A stretch of DNA of 64,000 nucleotides from JAAURS01 sp044923475 (GCF_044923475.1 NZ_CP137338.1:434001-498000), one strand, 5' to 3'; numbered from the stretch's first letter, positions 17,012 through 26,127 are shown. Program-made: numbers and translations. The notes: a model not told the origin generated them from the sequence alone.

Positions 17012-17374
17012 GGTTTAGCTCGGTAGGACTACACCCCAGTGTAACAAGAACTCTCCCAACCCCAAAGTGCGGTCGGGAAAATAACCGATGGGAGTGATAA
17101 AGCTAAGGCGCAAGTGATGAGTTTGCCCAACCTCCGCAAGTTGCTAAAGCCTATACCCTAGTTGAGTGACTTGAGTCAACGATAGGGATGATGGGGCGAT
17201 CGCCTTTACTAGGCTATCCAAAACCTCGGTGCTGGCGGTGCAGTATTTCTGTTCGAGTTGTCTTACTGTCCGTTTCTAATTATGGTTCGTCTCCCCATAA
17301 ATTCATTGGAGCGGATAGACGGGACACACGAGTAAGAAGCTTATTTTTTGGCCACCGCTCAATTCTCGGCTGTT
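17012..17374. other. Intergenic stretch before the hairpin element
   Basis: About 360 bp that must hold the rpoZ promoter. No gene is seen. Short frames here overlap the start of the repeated element and show no protein-like features. Confidence 0.45.
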
Positions 17375-17737
17375 GGCTGCTCGACTATGCAAGATACGCA
17401 GAGAAATGCAAGGATATTGACAGTAACAGCAAGAAAAGTTAATGAATGCGACATCCGAAAAAACACTGAAATTATCCACCTATATAACCCAGATAGCGAT
17501 ATAGGCGGATGCTTATCCGTCTATATGCCGAGAATGAGGATATAGACGGATTCATCTGTCTATATGACCCAAAAGGCTATTTAGATGGATAGCATCCACC
17601 TAAATAGCTAAAACAGAGATATAGATGGACAACTATCCGTCTATATGACAAATTAGACGATATAGGTGGACTGTTATCCGTCTATATGCCGTGAGGGGCG
17701 ATATAGGTGGATGTTATCCGTCTATTTAGAGTTAGAC
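17375..17737 (+). repeat. Tandem-hairpin element, copy 1 (six hairpins)
   Basis: A 5' block of about 100 bp (starting GGCTGCTCGACTATGC) is shared with copy 2 at 48859-49140. It carries TTGACA followed 17 bp later by TAATGA. A lone half-arm at 17474-17485 and six hairpins follow, with left arms starting at 17499, 17540, 17579, 17619, 17660 and 17701. Each hairpin is ATATAG-x-x-GGAT, a 2-5-base loop and its complement, with a 39-41 bp period. Hairpin 3 has ATTTAG paired with CTAAAT where most have ATATAG with CTATAT, a compensatory change. The element ends exactly at GTTAGAC, where a gene cassette begins. Confidence 0.85.
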
Positions 17738-18946
17738 TAATCACTGGGGCGCTTAAATGTATGCAAAGTGGTATTTTTGACAGTCTTAATTCCTTGGAAG
17801 GGTGGGTTCCCGATCAAGAAGGAAATATTTCTGGTGAATATAATAAATCGGATAGTTTGTTAACTCTTTCTATTAACCCTAGTTCTAGCTTAGGAGTGTA
17901 TAAAGTTTCAAAAAAATATTCTGCTAAGTTTGGATATGGCAAATGGTTTCATATTGCAGCTCGTGCTCGTGACCCTCGACTAGGAGGAAATCTGTATATT
18001 CATTTTATGATTGATAGAAATACAGATTCAGGCAAAATGCTTAGGCTATTTTCATTTCACCAAAATGGTGCCACAGCTTGGTCTAATAATTGTCAGATTA
18101 AGGGAAATATGGATGAATTTTCCTTTTCAGTCGGAGATCTGACTGTCTATCCTCAAGGAAGTCAGCAACGAAAATGGGCAATGGACTTCCGATCTGCTTT
18201 TCCTCCCGTCATAAGACCGTCACTTGGTCAATTGGTTGTATATTCATTTAAGTATGAAGAACCCAGTCAAGGCCAAGATCTTCCAAAAATTCGCATATTC
18301 ATTAATGGATACGAAATTTCTTATGAAAACCTTGATGATTCGTCACCTCGTCCACATATAGATATGCGTACATATCACCAAATCTCTCCAAACATAGATC
18401 ATGAAGTTGAGATTAGTCTACATGCAATGACTGACGGAGATGCTTACAAATATCCAAATAACTATCGTGATCTGGGCTGCTTTGCATCCGAAACCCCAGC
18501 AATACCATCGAGAGAAGATGGATATCCACATGGGCATCGTAATGGAATCCCAATTCCTAGTACGTTTGATTTTGACTTTATCATGATAGGTAATGGACGA
18601 GATGGTGATTTTGATCTAAATAGCGTGCGTCAACTAATTTATGCAGGTCGAGTAGGTGCATCATCAGCGATTTTCCTTGAAATGTTATCTTGGCAGGATG
18701 CCCAATTTGCATGTCCTTATATGTCAGAGGTAGAAAAGGAAGAAGTCCGTCACCATCCACTAGGAAGTCTCCAATTCTGTCATTAGATTATATAAATATT
18801 GATAATTAATCGAGATAACTGAAAATCAAGATACATTTACTAAATGACTACTTCCTCATTCTGTCTAACTACTGCATGCAATCGGAACGGAGAGTCACGC
18901 TATCTACACGCTTATTTTGCATCGCCGTCCGCTGATGCAGAGGCCG
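17732..18946 (+). mobile_element. Integron-like gene cassette A
   Basis: Begins inside G/TTAGAC at the end of the hairpin element and ends at the G of the R' box in the attC-like site at 18863-18952. The cassette's own first bases (TTAGAC, giving GTTAGAC in a circle) are the exact reverse complement of the R'' box GTCTAAC at its far end, as integron cassette excision predicts. It holds one gene starting 30 bp inside the boundary, in the same orientation as the attC site. Confidence 0.7.
17761..18786 (+). CDS. Cassette-borne hypothetical protein
   Basis: 341 residues from the ATG at 17761; the open frame begins earlier at a GTG inside the hairpin array, which I reject. Not recognised. It is rich in aromatic and beta-prone segments (WFHIAARARD, LYIHFMIDRN, FDFDFIMIGNG), with no signal peptide or membrane helix, so a soluble beta-sandwich-like fold is plausible. 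It is AT-rich relative to the chromosome. The start lies very close to the cassette boundary, which is normal for integron cassettes. Confidence 0.75.
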   Translation: MQSGIFDSLNSLEGWVPDQEGNISGEYNKSDSLLTLSINPSSSLGVYKVSKKYSAKFGYGKWFHIAARARDPRLGGNLYIHFMIDRNTDSGKMLRLFSFHQNGATAWSNNCQIKGNMDEFSFSVGDLTVYPQGSQQRKWAMDFRSAFPPVIRPSLGQLVVYSFKYEEPSQGQDLPKIRIFINGYEISYENLDDSSPRPHIDMRTYHQISPNIDHEVEISLHAMTDGDAYKYPNNYRDLGCFASETPAIPSREDGYPHGHRNGIPIPSTFDFDFIMIGNGRDGDFDLNSVRQLIYAGRVGASSAIFLEMLSWQDAQFACPYMSEVEKEEVRHHPLGSLQFCH

Positions 18947-18952
18947 TTAGGT
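18863..18952 (+). other. attC-like recombination site 1
   Basis: R'' is GTCTAAC (18863-18869) and R' is GTTAGGT (18946-18952), matching RYYYAAC and GTTRRRY. Between them L'' CTGCATGCAATCGGAACGG pairs with the reverse complement of CCGTCCGCTGATGCAGAGG. Three unpaired bases all lie on the L'' side, the extrahelical-base pattern of real attC sites. Total length 90 bp lies in the usual range. Confidence 0.8.
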
Positions 18953-20409
18953 GCCCTAGATCGTCGAGTAAAGCAGTCTGCTCGGAAAGGGATTGAAAAC
19001 CTGCATAGGATAAATAAGGAAACAGATTGAAAAATATAAATATCATGTCCTTGGTGCAAGCACATGATTCATTGAAGAAATCGAGCTTTGATTTTTACTT
19101 AAAGCACTATGGAATAGAAATCAGGTGTGCAGAGCTTGAAGACTTAAAAGGCCTGGTCGAGGCACTGTACGATTTAACAGAAAATAGAAATATAAGAATT
19201 TTCGATGGATTCTATTTGGGATATAAAATACCGCAGATAGGCAAAGAATTTGATTTGTTGCGATTTGGAAAGGAAAGCGTAATTAACGTAGAACTCAAGA
19301 GCACTAGCACGGAAGAAAAAATACAGAAACAATTAGTCAGAAATAAATACTACTTAAGCTACATCGAAAAAACAATATTCAACCTATGTTACGTGTCAGA
19401 TACCAAAAGCATATACTTTCTTGAAGATGACGAATCCATAGATATTGTTGAAGTTGACGATTTGAGAAAATTGTTGATTGATCAAAAAATAGAAGGCATA
19501 GAAAGCATTGATAATTTATTCAACCCTTCAGACTATTTGGTATCACCTTTTAATTCCACTCAAAAGTTTCTTAGTGGTCAGTATTTTTTAACGAATCAGC
19601 AAGAAGATGTAAAAAAACAAATTCTGAACTCTTTGGGTATCGCTAAATCTGCTAACTTTATATCGGTTGTGGGTGGAGCAGGTACAGGCAAGACCTTGCT
19701 GGTATACGATTTAGTTAAAGAACTACGAGAAAACAGAAATAGACCGCTAGTTATTCACTGTGGCTATCTAAATGCAGGGCATGAAGAGTTGACGCGGAGA
19801 GGGTGGGAAATAACTCCGATCAAAGGTTATGCTGACTATGATTTATTGGTTTACAATGTAATTGTAATTGATGAGGCTCAGCGGATCCATTCTGGCCAAC
19901 TGGAAAAAATAGTTGAAGTGACAAAAAGTGTTAATGGTAATTGCATATTCTCGTACGACAAGCTCCAAACACTCGCTAAACGGGAAGAAGAAAGAGATAT
20001 AGATGGAAAAATAAATAATATTACCCCGCTTACTACATATAGATTATCTGAAAAGATAAGGACAAACAAAGAAATAGCCACATTTATAATGATGCTATTC
20101 AATAGCCAGAGAAATTTAGACCTTTCAAACAAGGGTAATATTGAAGTAAATTATTTTAAAAATATGGATGATGCGAAGAACTATCTTGGGTTATTGGATT
20201 GCGAAGAATGGGAGGTTCTTAGATTTACTCCATCTCAATACAATAATGAGCATCATGAAAAATACTCAGAGATTTCTAAGAAAACGTCGCATAAAGTAAT
20301 AGGCCAAGAGTTTGACGGCGTTGCTGTGACGATTGACAAGTACTTTAGTTATGGTGAGGGTGGCGAGTTGGTTTATCGTGGGAACGCATATTATTCCCCA
20401 GTCAAAATG

Positions 20410-21714
20410 CTTAGTGGTGCAGAAAACTCAAAGGAGCTGAAAGCTTTAGAAGACAGTCACCTTGGCAAACTCAATGCGAGTGTTCATCGCATCTCGCTTC
20501 TTGAGAGAGGCATAAGCAGGTGGTGGATTACATCGTGGCAAATATCTCAAGGGTGGCAGCGGTAATCTTTGATAGCACAACTGATTAATCCGTCTTAGCC
20601 CGATTTGCAGAAAACTCAATCCCCTGTGAGCATGCCAATCAATGGACTTTAGTGCGCCTTGAGCGATCGTTTCAATGGCAACGCAAATGGCAATAATGGT
20701 CGCAGCCGCCAGTAACATCAGCAGTCGGCTTAAAGCATGGGCATCTCTGAGTTTAGAACGAGGCAGTTCAAAGGCGGCAGACTTGTAATCCTTGAAATGG
20801 GGTTCAATGCCACCAAAACGTTGACCATATAGCGCGAAGGTTTGCACAGAAGGCGATTTATCTGTAATCACAGCCCAAGCCTCCTGGGCGATGGATAATC
20901 GAGCGGTCGCCAAATGACAGTGGATATCTTCAAGAATCGTGACATCAGAAAATAGAAAAGCTTGTTCAGGCTCTGGCAGCAGGTCAGCAACCGACTCGGT
21001 TTGAGCATTAGACAACGTGACCCTCAAATCGGATTTAGCGCGAATTGCCCAAGACCATTGATGGCTCCGTAGCCAACGAATTAACTCACCATGCTCAAAG
21101 CCTCGGTCAGCCAATAGTGTGATTTGACAATCAGCGGGTAAGACCGTCTCAGCCACATCCAGCACTGAGCAATAGTCCGCAAAAGCGACCGTAGCACTGC
21201 CATGCTTGAGCACCTTTTGAGCCAAAGGAAAAGAGCGCCCTCCCCAGGTCAGACAGACCTCTATCAGGCAATACTCATCCCACAGCATGCTTGTATCCAG
21301 GGTCAATGTCGTCGCCATGCCCGCCCACGCTTGAAGAAATTGAAGCAGTAATGGAACATAGAATGTTTCTGAGGTGATCTTGGGATTATGAACGAAGTAG
21401 CTCAGTCGTTCCATGTGAGAGCGGGCTTTACAACGACGATGACTCAAATAAGTCAGCCAATGGCTTAAGCTGCCACTTTGGGCTTGGAGGATTGCAGCGA
21501 TGTTTTCAGCAAACACAGTAAGGTGACGTTTATCTTTGGGTGTGACCCATTGACTCAGTTGAGTTTGCAGTTGACGATAGAGTTGAGGGGTTGACATAGG
21601 ATTGCTCTGAGTTTGGGAACTTAAGCATCACATTGAATGCCCCTCTCTGTCACCTTTGACAGATTTGAATATTGCCTGCTGGTAAGGTCTTCATGACTTT
21701 TCTGCACCATCAAG
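20410..21714 (-). mobile_element. IS4-family insertion sequence, 1305 bp
   Basis: Ends are visible. The left terminus CTTAGTGGTGCAGAAAACTCA and the reverse complement of the right terminus CTTGATGGTGCAGAAAAGTC share 17 of the first 20 positions. Target duplication GTCAAAATG occurs at 20401-20409 and 21715-21723; the next two bases CT also match. It carries one transposase gene on the minus strand and is inserted in the cassette nuclease-helicase gene. Confidence 0.9.
20446..21597 (-). CDS. IS4-family transposase
   Basis: 383 residues. DDE residues are visible in TLDTSMLWD, LLADRGF and FGGIEPHFKDYKSAAFEL; the last fits the Y-x2-R...E-x6-K signature of the family. The frame is intact, so the element could be active. 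Its last codons overlap the spurious read-through of the helicase frame on the other strand. Confidence 0.93.
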   Translation of the reverse strand: MSTPQLYRQLQTQLSQWVTPKDKRHLTVFAENIAAILQAQSGSLSHWLTYLSHRRCKARSHMERLSYFVHNPKITSETFYVPLLLQFLQAWAGMATTLTLDTSMLWDEYCLIEVCLTWGGRSFPLAQKVLKHGSATVAFADYCSVLDVAETVLPADCQITLLADRGFEHGELIRWLRSHQWSWAIRAKSDLRVTLSNAQTESVADLLPEPEQAFLFSDVTILEDIHCHLATARLSIAQEAWAVITDKSPSVQTFALYGQRFGGIEPHFKDYKSAAFELPRSKLRDAHALSRLLMLLAAATIIAICVAIETIAQGALKSIDWHAHRGLSFLQIGLRRINQLCYQRLPLPPLRYLPRCNPPPAYASLKKRDAMNTRIEFAKVTVF

Positions 21715-21847
21715 GTCAAAATGCTCTTTCAAAACATTACTCGCGCTAGAAAAAGGGTGAACTTAGTAATAATAGATAATGAAGAGTTGCTGAATAGATG
21801 TATGCATATTTTGCAATAGGTAGATCTTTAGGCCTTGCTAAACGAGC

Positions 21848-21935
21848 ACCTGACAAACGTGTTGCAGCGGAAAGTAATAGCCTTTTTCGTTGAGTTGTAA
21901 GGTTTTTCTGCGTCCGCTGAACACGAACGTTCGGC
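21848..21935 (+). other. attC-like recombination site 2
   Basis: R'' ACCTGAC (21848-21854), four-base spacer, L'' GTGTTGCAGCGGA; then L' TCCGCTGAACAC (21913-21924), four-base spacer and R' GTTCGGC (21929-21935). L'' and L' pair fully except for one extra G on the L'' side, the hallmark extrahelical base. R'' and R' each differ by one base from consensus, so the site may be weaker or decaying. Confidence 0.65.
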
Positions 21936-21988
21936 CATAAACAATAGGACACATGTTCTACTGTGTGAACCAAACGATCGATTTGTCT

Positions 21989-22396
21989 TCACGGCTCTTC
22001 CGTCCAGTTTTCGAGAGATAGGTCAGGGTAAACACTGAAATCTGAGATATTGTTGGTCACGAGGGTTAGATTTAGGCTAGACGCATGACTAGCGATGAGT
22101 TTATCTAGAGCATCGCGTTTGCGATCTGGCGCTGGTGCACAAATTTTTGCATAGGCGATCGCGCTTCCCCGATCGAATGACACGGCTGGAATCAGGGGCA
22201 GTAACTCATCTAACGCCTGTCGATTTCGATCGCGAGTTTCTGCTTTGCAGCAGTAAACCCCATATTCTAGCTCTGCCATTGTGATTGCCGAAATCACAAC
22301 ATCTCCTTGCCGACAGGCTGCGAAACGCTTTGCCACTGACAAAGGATGATTTTTCATTAGGTAGATGCAGATGTTTGTGTCAAGCATGTACCTCAA
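21989..22396 (-). CDS. vapC: VapC-type PIN-domain toxin
   Basis: Ribonuclease toxin of 135 residues. The PIN start YMLDTNICIYLMK, AITMAELEYG, RDALDKLIASHA and VTNNISDF supply the acidic catalytic residues. It starts at a TTG that overlaps the antitoxin stop in TTGA; an ATG three codons in is possible. The pair lies just after attC-like site 2 and on the opposite strand to the cassette genes. Confidence 0.92.
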   Translation of the reverse strand: MRYMLDTNICIYLMKNHPLSVAKRFAACRQGDVVISAITMAELEYGVYCCKAETRDRNRQALDELLPLIPAVSFDRGSAIAYAKICAPAPDRKRDALDKLIASHASSLNLTLVTNNISDFSVYPDLSLENWTEEP

Positions 22397-22626
22397 AACG
22401 TGTCGCGCTCCTGCTCTCCTTGCTCGGGTCTGCCCTCAGCCAAGAAATCTGGGGTAAAGGCCGCAAACTTTTCTAGTACTCCTTCGAGGGTGGGCGGCAG
22501 GGGACGAATGAGCAGCCCTTCCTCACGGCGCTCAATTTCATAGTCAATATCGACACGCTCAAACTGTAATTCTTTAGGAATTCGAACGGCTTGAGAGTTA
22601 CCACTTTGGAAGACACGAGTACGCAT
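22393..22626 (-). CDS. vapB: VapB-type antitoxin (AbrB fold)
   Basis: 77 residues from the ATG at 22626 (MRTRVFQSGNSQAVRIPKEL), the usual VapB start; the frame is open 18 codons further up, but that part looks non-coding. The N-terminal swapped-hairpin AbrB domain binds the operon promoter and the C-terminal acidic tail masks VapC. Translationally coupled to vapC. Confidence 0.9.
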   Translation of the reverse strand: MRTRVFQSGNSQAVRIPKELQFERVDIDYEIERREEGLLIRPLPPTLEGVLEKFAAFTPDFLAEGRPEQGEQERDTF

Positions 22627-22827
22627 AGGAGTTTTACAGGTATATACTTTAGTGTACGCTAATGCCTTAGACAAATGCATTAATCGATTCTAAAGTAACT
22701 GAAGGTTCACCACGGCTGGGGCCATGCCTAAAATAGAGTATCGTGTCCCTTGGCAGTATGGGCCAAAAAGACTTGAGACACCCGCTGTTATCCAAACATT
22801 TAGATAGAAAAAGGCGCACCTAAACCT

Positions 22828-23598
22828 ATGGGGGCAACGCTAGAGCAGCTACACCGCGAAATGAGCCAACTCAGAAAAACAACGGCTGAAGTTGGGCAAG
22901 AGCTGCGTCAGGTTTTGGCGGAGTACTTTGCAGTGCTGTCGCGTTCGGTGCAGAAGCAGATCGTAATGTCGAGCTTTCACCTTTGTACCGAAGTCTACCC
23001 AGAGGCTTTTCTAGAGCGTTCCGTATTCGAACGGGAAACGCTTCAAAAAAATATCCGGCAAGCGGGCCGCGAGATCTCAGATTCCCTGGCAACCTTGCTG
23101 AATTCCTTTCAAGAGCTAGAGCTAGAGGGCGAAGCTGACCCGATCTTGGTATTAGAAATTTGGGAAGAGCTAGAGGATGGCGTCACCGAGCTATTCCGAG
23201 AAAAATCGCGTCAGATCGACCATTTGCTCCAAGATGCTCAGGTCATGCAAATTAAAGCATTGGATAAACTTCTGGATTCAGCAGATAAGGCCACCGCAAC
23301 AGGGCGCACCATCACCAACCCGCCTCACTTGCTCAAGGCATTGGTAGATCCAGACGAGGAAGAAGATGGGCTGGATCCGGTGGTGGCCATCTACCTCCAA
23401 CTCGGAGATTTGGAGTTTACAGACCCGGAATTGATGGGCTGGCGGCAGAAACTTCGGCCTTTGCTGCAAAAGCTGTCTCAGGTGCAGCAAAGCTATTCTC
23501 AAAAGCAAGAAGAACTGCTGACTGCAGAGGCGATCGCCGCCTGGAAATCCACCTGGGTTGCGGAAGATACCCCCTTTGGAGGGACGGGCAACCCATGA
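22828..23598 (+). CDS. Hypothetical helical protein upstream of recG
   Basis: 256 residues, mostly helical, with an early heptad-like region (LEQLHREMSQLRKTTAEVGQELRQVL) and many charged segments. No catalytic motif recognised. Its stop overlaps the recG start in ATGA, so the two are translationally coupled. A link to recombination is inferred only from that. Confidence 0.75.
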   Translation: MGATLEQLHREMSQLRKTTAEVGQELRQVLAEYFAVLSRSVQKQIVMSSFHLCTEVYPEAFLERSVFERETLQKNIRQAGREISDSLATLLNSFQELELEGEADPILVLEIWEELEDGVTELFREKSRQIDHLLQDAQVMQIKALDKLLDSADKATATGRTITNPPHLLKALVDPDEEEDGLDPVVAIYLQLGDLEFTDPELMGWRQKLRPLLQKLSQVQQSYSQKQEELLTAEAIAAWKSTWVAEDTPFGGTGNP

Positions 23599-26069
23599 CC
23601 TATTCCGCCAAGACTTCCCCCGACTGGGCAAGGCTCCAGCGGGCGCTCTCGGTGGAAGCAGAGCGCGGATTTTGCGATGTCCAGGGAAATCAGTTTCGCT
23701 TTAGCGAGTTTTTACACCTGAATTTAGTCCAGGCCCAAACCGCTGTCGCGTCCGCCCCGGAACAGTCCAAATGTCAGGCGATCGCCGCCAAATTTGAAAC
23801 CTACCCCGAACTCCCACTTTCCCAGAGACAGCACCTCGTCGCCGAAGCTCGTCGGCTGCTGTATCAAGTCCAGCGAGAGCAGTTGAAACAGCAAGAGCCG
23901 ACCTCCGCTCCCAAAGTCCGGCTCCCTGCGGTGAAGCCTGCGGTAGAGAAAGGCACCTCCACTGCCCCGGCGAGTCTCGACCAGTCCTTGATGTACCTCA
24001 AAGGCATTGGGCCTCAAAGCGCGGATCGGTTGGCAAAGCTCGGCCTCTACAGCGTCCGCGATATTTTGTTCTACTATCCCCGCGACTACATTGACTACGC
24101 CCGTCAAATCAAAATCGAAGACCTCGTGGCAGGGGAAACCGTCACAATTGTGGCAACCGTGCGCCGTTGTAACTGCTTTAACAGTCCTAAAAATCCCAAA
24201 CTCACCATCTTTGAAATGACCGTCGCAGACGTGACGGGGCAACTGCGGCTGAGTCGGTTTTATGCAGGCGATCGTTTTCGGAACCGGGGCTGGCAGGAAA
24301 AGCAAAAGCAGCAGTATGCACCCGGGACGGTGGTGGCCGCTTCGGGTCTCGTAAAGGCCAATAAATACGGCTACACCCTCGAAGAACCTGAAATTGAGGT
24401 GTTGCAAAATACTCGCGATTCCATTGATTCTCTTAAAATTGGACGCGTGGTGCCGATCTATCCCCTGACGGAGGGCGTCCCGCCAGAGTTGGTGCGGCGG
24501 GCGGTCGTGGCGGCGCTGCCGGCGGCACCGCAAATCTCAGAACCATTGCCTGAGGCGCTCCGGCAGGAGTATAACTTGGTGACATTACCAGAGGCGATCG
24601 CCCAAATCCACTTCCCCGAATCTTCAGAATGGCTGGATAAAGCGCGGCGGCGACTGGTCTTCGACGAATTTTTCTACCTCCAGTTGGGGATGCTAAAACG
24701 GCGCTTAGAACAACGCAAAACCCAGCGCAGCGTTGCCCTCAACCCGCGGGGCGAACTCATCGATAAGTTTTATAAGGTCATTCCGTTCCAATTCACGGGC
24801 GCGCAGCAGCGGGTGGTCCAGGATGTTCTGAGCGACTTGCAGGGTACCGCACCCATGAATCGGATGGTTCAGGGCGATGTGGGTTCTGGTAAAACCGTGG
24901 TGGCCGTGGTGGCGCTGCTGGCTGCTATCCAATCTGGCTATCAAACTGCAATGATGGCTCCTACAGAAGTTTTGGCCGAGCAGCACTATCGCAAAATGGT
25001 GGAGTGGTTCAATCAACTTCAGCTTCCGGTGGAGTTGCTCACGGGTTCGACCAAAGCGGCCAAACGCCGCCAGATTGCTGCCCAGCTCCAAACGGGAGAG
25101 CTGTCGCTATTGGTAGGCACCCACGCCCTGATTCAAGATTCGGTGGAGTTCCAACGCTTGGGCTTGGTGGTTATCGACGAACAGCATCGATTTGGGGTCA
25201 AGCAGCGGGCGATGCTCCAGCAAAAGGGCCAGCATCCCCACGTGCTGACGATGACGGCTACGCCCATTCCGCGGACTTTGGCGCTGACGCTCCACGGCGA
25301 TTTAGACGTGAGTCAGATCGACGAGCTGCCTCCCGGACGACAAGCAATCCAGACCACGATGCTGACCCCGCGCGATCGCAGTCATGCCTACGACCTCATC
25401 CGCCGGGAAGTGGCTTTAGGGCGACAGGTTTATGTCGTGTTGCCCCTCGTAGAAGAATCGGAAAAGCTAGATCTGCGTTCGGCAGTGGAAGAGCATCAAC
25501 ATTTGCAGGGGGTTTTCCCAAATTTTCAGGTGGGATTGCTCCATGGCCGCATGAGTTCTGCGGAAAAAGACGCGACGATCGGTCAGTTCCGCAGCGCCGA
25601 ACTGCAATTGCTGGTTTCCACCACCGTGATTGAAGTGGGGGTGGATATTCCTAATGCTACAGTCATGCTGATCGAACATGCCGAACGCTTTGGCCTCGCC
25701 CAACTGCACCAGCTTCGCGGTCGAGTGGGGCGGGGCGCCCATCAATCTTTTTGTTTGTTGATGAATAGCTCTAAAACCGAAACGGCTCGGCAGCGACTGA
25801 CGGTGCTGGAGCAATCTCAGGATGGTTTCTTTATTTCAGAAATGGATATGCGATTCCGAGGGCCAGGTGAAGTTTTGGGTACCCGTCAGTCGGGTCTGCC
25901 AGATTTTGCCCTTGCTAGCCTGGTTGAAGATCAAGATTGTCTGGAGTTGGCGAGGGAAGCGGCGGAGCGGGCGATCGCCAAGGATCCGACCCTAGACCAA
26001 TGGCCGCTGATGAAGCAAGAACTAGACTATCGCTATCAGCGCTTAATGGGCGGTACTATTTTAACCTGA
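23595..26069 (+). CDS. recG: ATP-dependent DNA helicase RecG
   Basis: Branch-migrating helicase that remodels stalled forks and Holliday junctions. 824 residues: an N-terminal extension, the wedge OB fold (GETVTIVATVRRC onwards), P-loop GDVGSGKT (about 427-434), DEQH box VVIDEQHRFG (about 525), motif VI QLRGRVGRG and the RecG C-terminal DMRFRGPGEVLGTRQSG. Intact. The tRNA-Gly-targeted element begins immediately downstream. Confidence 0.97.
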   Translation: MTYSAKTSPDWARLQRALSVEAERGFCDVQGNQFRFSEFLHLNLVQAQTAVASAPEQSKCQAIAAKFETYPELPLSQRQHLVAEARRLLYQVQREQLKQQEPTSAPKVRLPAVKPAVEKGTSTAPASLDQSLMYLKGIGPQSADRLAKLGLYSVRDILFYYPRDYIDYARQIKIEDLVAGETVTIVATVRRCNCFNSPKNPKLTIFEMTVADVTGQLRLSRFYAGDRFRNRGWQEKQKQQYAPGTVVAASGLVKANKYGYTLEEPEIEVLQNTRDSIDSLKIGRVVPIYPLTEGVPPELVRRAVVAALPAAPQISEPLPEALRQEYNLVTLPEAIAQIHFPESSEWLDKARRRLVFDEFFYLQLGMLKRRLEQRKTQRSVALNPRGELIDKFYKVIPFQFTGAQQRVVQDVLSDLQGTAPMNRMVQGDVGSGKTVVAVVALLAAIQSGYQTAMMAPTEVLAEQHYRKMVEWFNQLQLPVELLTGSTKAAKRRQIAAQLQTGELSLLVGTHALIQDSVEFQRLGLVVIDEQHRFGVKQRAMLQQKGQHPHVLTMTATPIPRTLALTLHGDLDVSQIDELPPGRQAIQTTMLTPRDRSHAYDLIRREVALGRQVYVVLPLVEESEKLDLRSAVEEHQHLQGVFPNFQVGLLHGRMSSAEKDATIGQFRSAELQLLVSTTVIEVGVDIPNATVMLIEHAERFGLAQLHQLRGRVGRGAHQSFCLLMNSSKTETARQRLTVLEQSQDGFFISEMDMRFRGPGEVLGTRQSGLPDFALASLVEDQDCLELAREAAERAIAKDPTLDQWPLMKQELDYRYQRLMGGTILT

Positions 26070-26078
26070 GAAAAAGAG

Positions 26079-26127
26079 CTAAGCGGGTGAGGGGAATCGA
26101 ACCCCTATCATTAGCTTGGAAGGCTAA
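26079..26127. repeat. attL: 49-bp duplicate of the tRNA-Gly 3' end
   Basis: Identical over 49 bp to 33943-33991, the 3' part of tRNA-Gly(UCC). The match stops inside the anticodon stem, after which the sequence diverges. This is the expected product of site-specific integration into a tRNA gene. Confidence 0.92.

Larger units (their letters stand above)
19027..21819 (+). pseudogene. PD-(D/E)XK nuclease / SF1-type helicase, split by an IS4 element
   Basis: The 5' part (19027-20409) starts at TTG, six bases after AAGGA. It has a nuclease-like core with D76, then E89-L-K91; a P-loop GGAGTGKT (about 216-223); a DEAQ box VIDEAQR (about 280); and a Schlafen/DUF2075-like helicase body. The frame then runs into the IS. 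After the IS, 21724-21819 resumes exactly in frame with ITRARKRVNLVIID (helicase motif VI) and ends in TAG. Joining the parts across one copy of the 9-bp target duplication restores about 490 residues. Such nuclease-helicase fusions occur in defence genes; that role is inferred. Confidence 0.85.
18947..21929 (+). mobile_element. Integron-like gene cassette B, carrying an IS insertion
   Basis: Begins with TTAGGT after the attC-1 cleavage point and ends at the R' G of the second attC-like site. Its R'' box ACCTGAC differs by one base from ACCTAAC, the reverse complement of GTTAGGT. The cassette carries a nuclease-helicase gene split by a 1.3-kb IS4-type element; without the IS it would be about 1.7 kb. 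Confidence 0.65.

Noticed and set aside
17474..17727. CRISPR array
   Set aside because: The repeats are palindromic with short variable linkers of 13 bases and no unique spacers; no cas gene is present.
21746..21973. A 75-codon minus-strand frame after the IS
   Set aside because: It lies across the end of the split helicase and the attC-like site, so it is a shadow.
22680..22827. A third attC-like site after VapBC
   Set aside because: I looked for a GCCGAAC-like R'' box to match the TTCGGC boundary and found none, so VapBC is not called a cassette.
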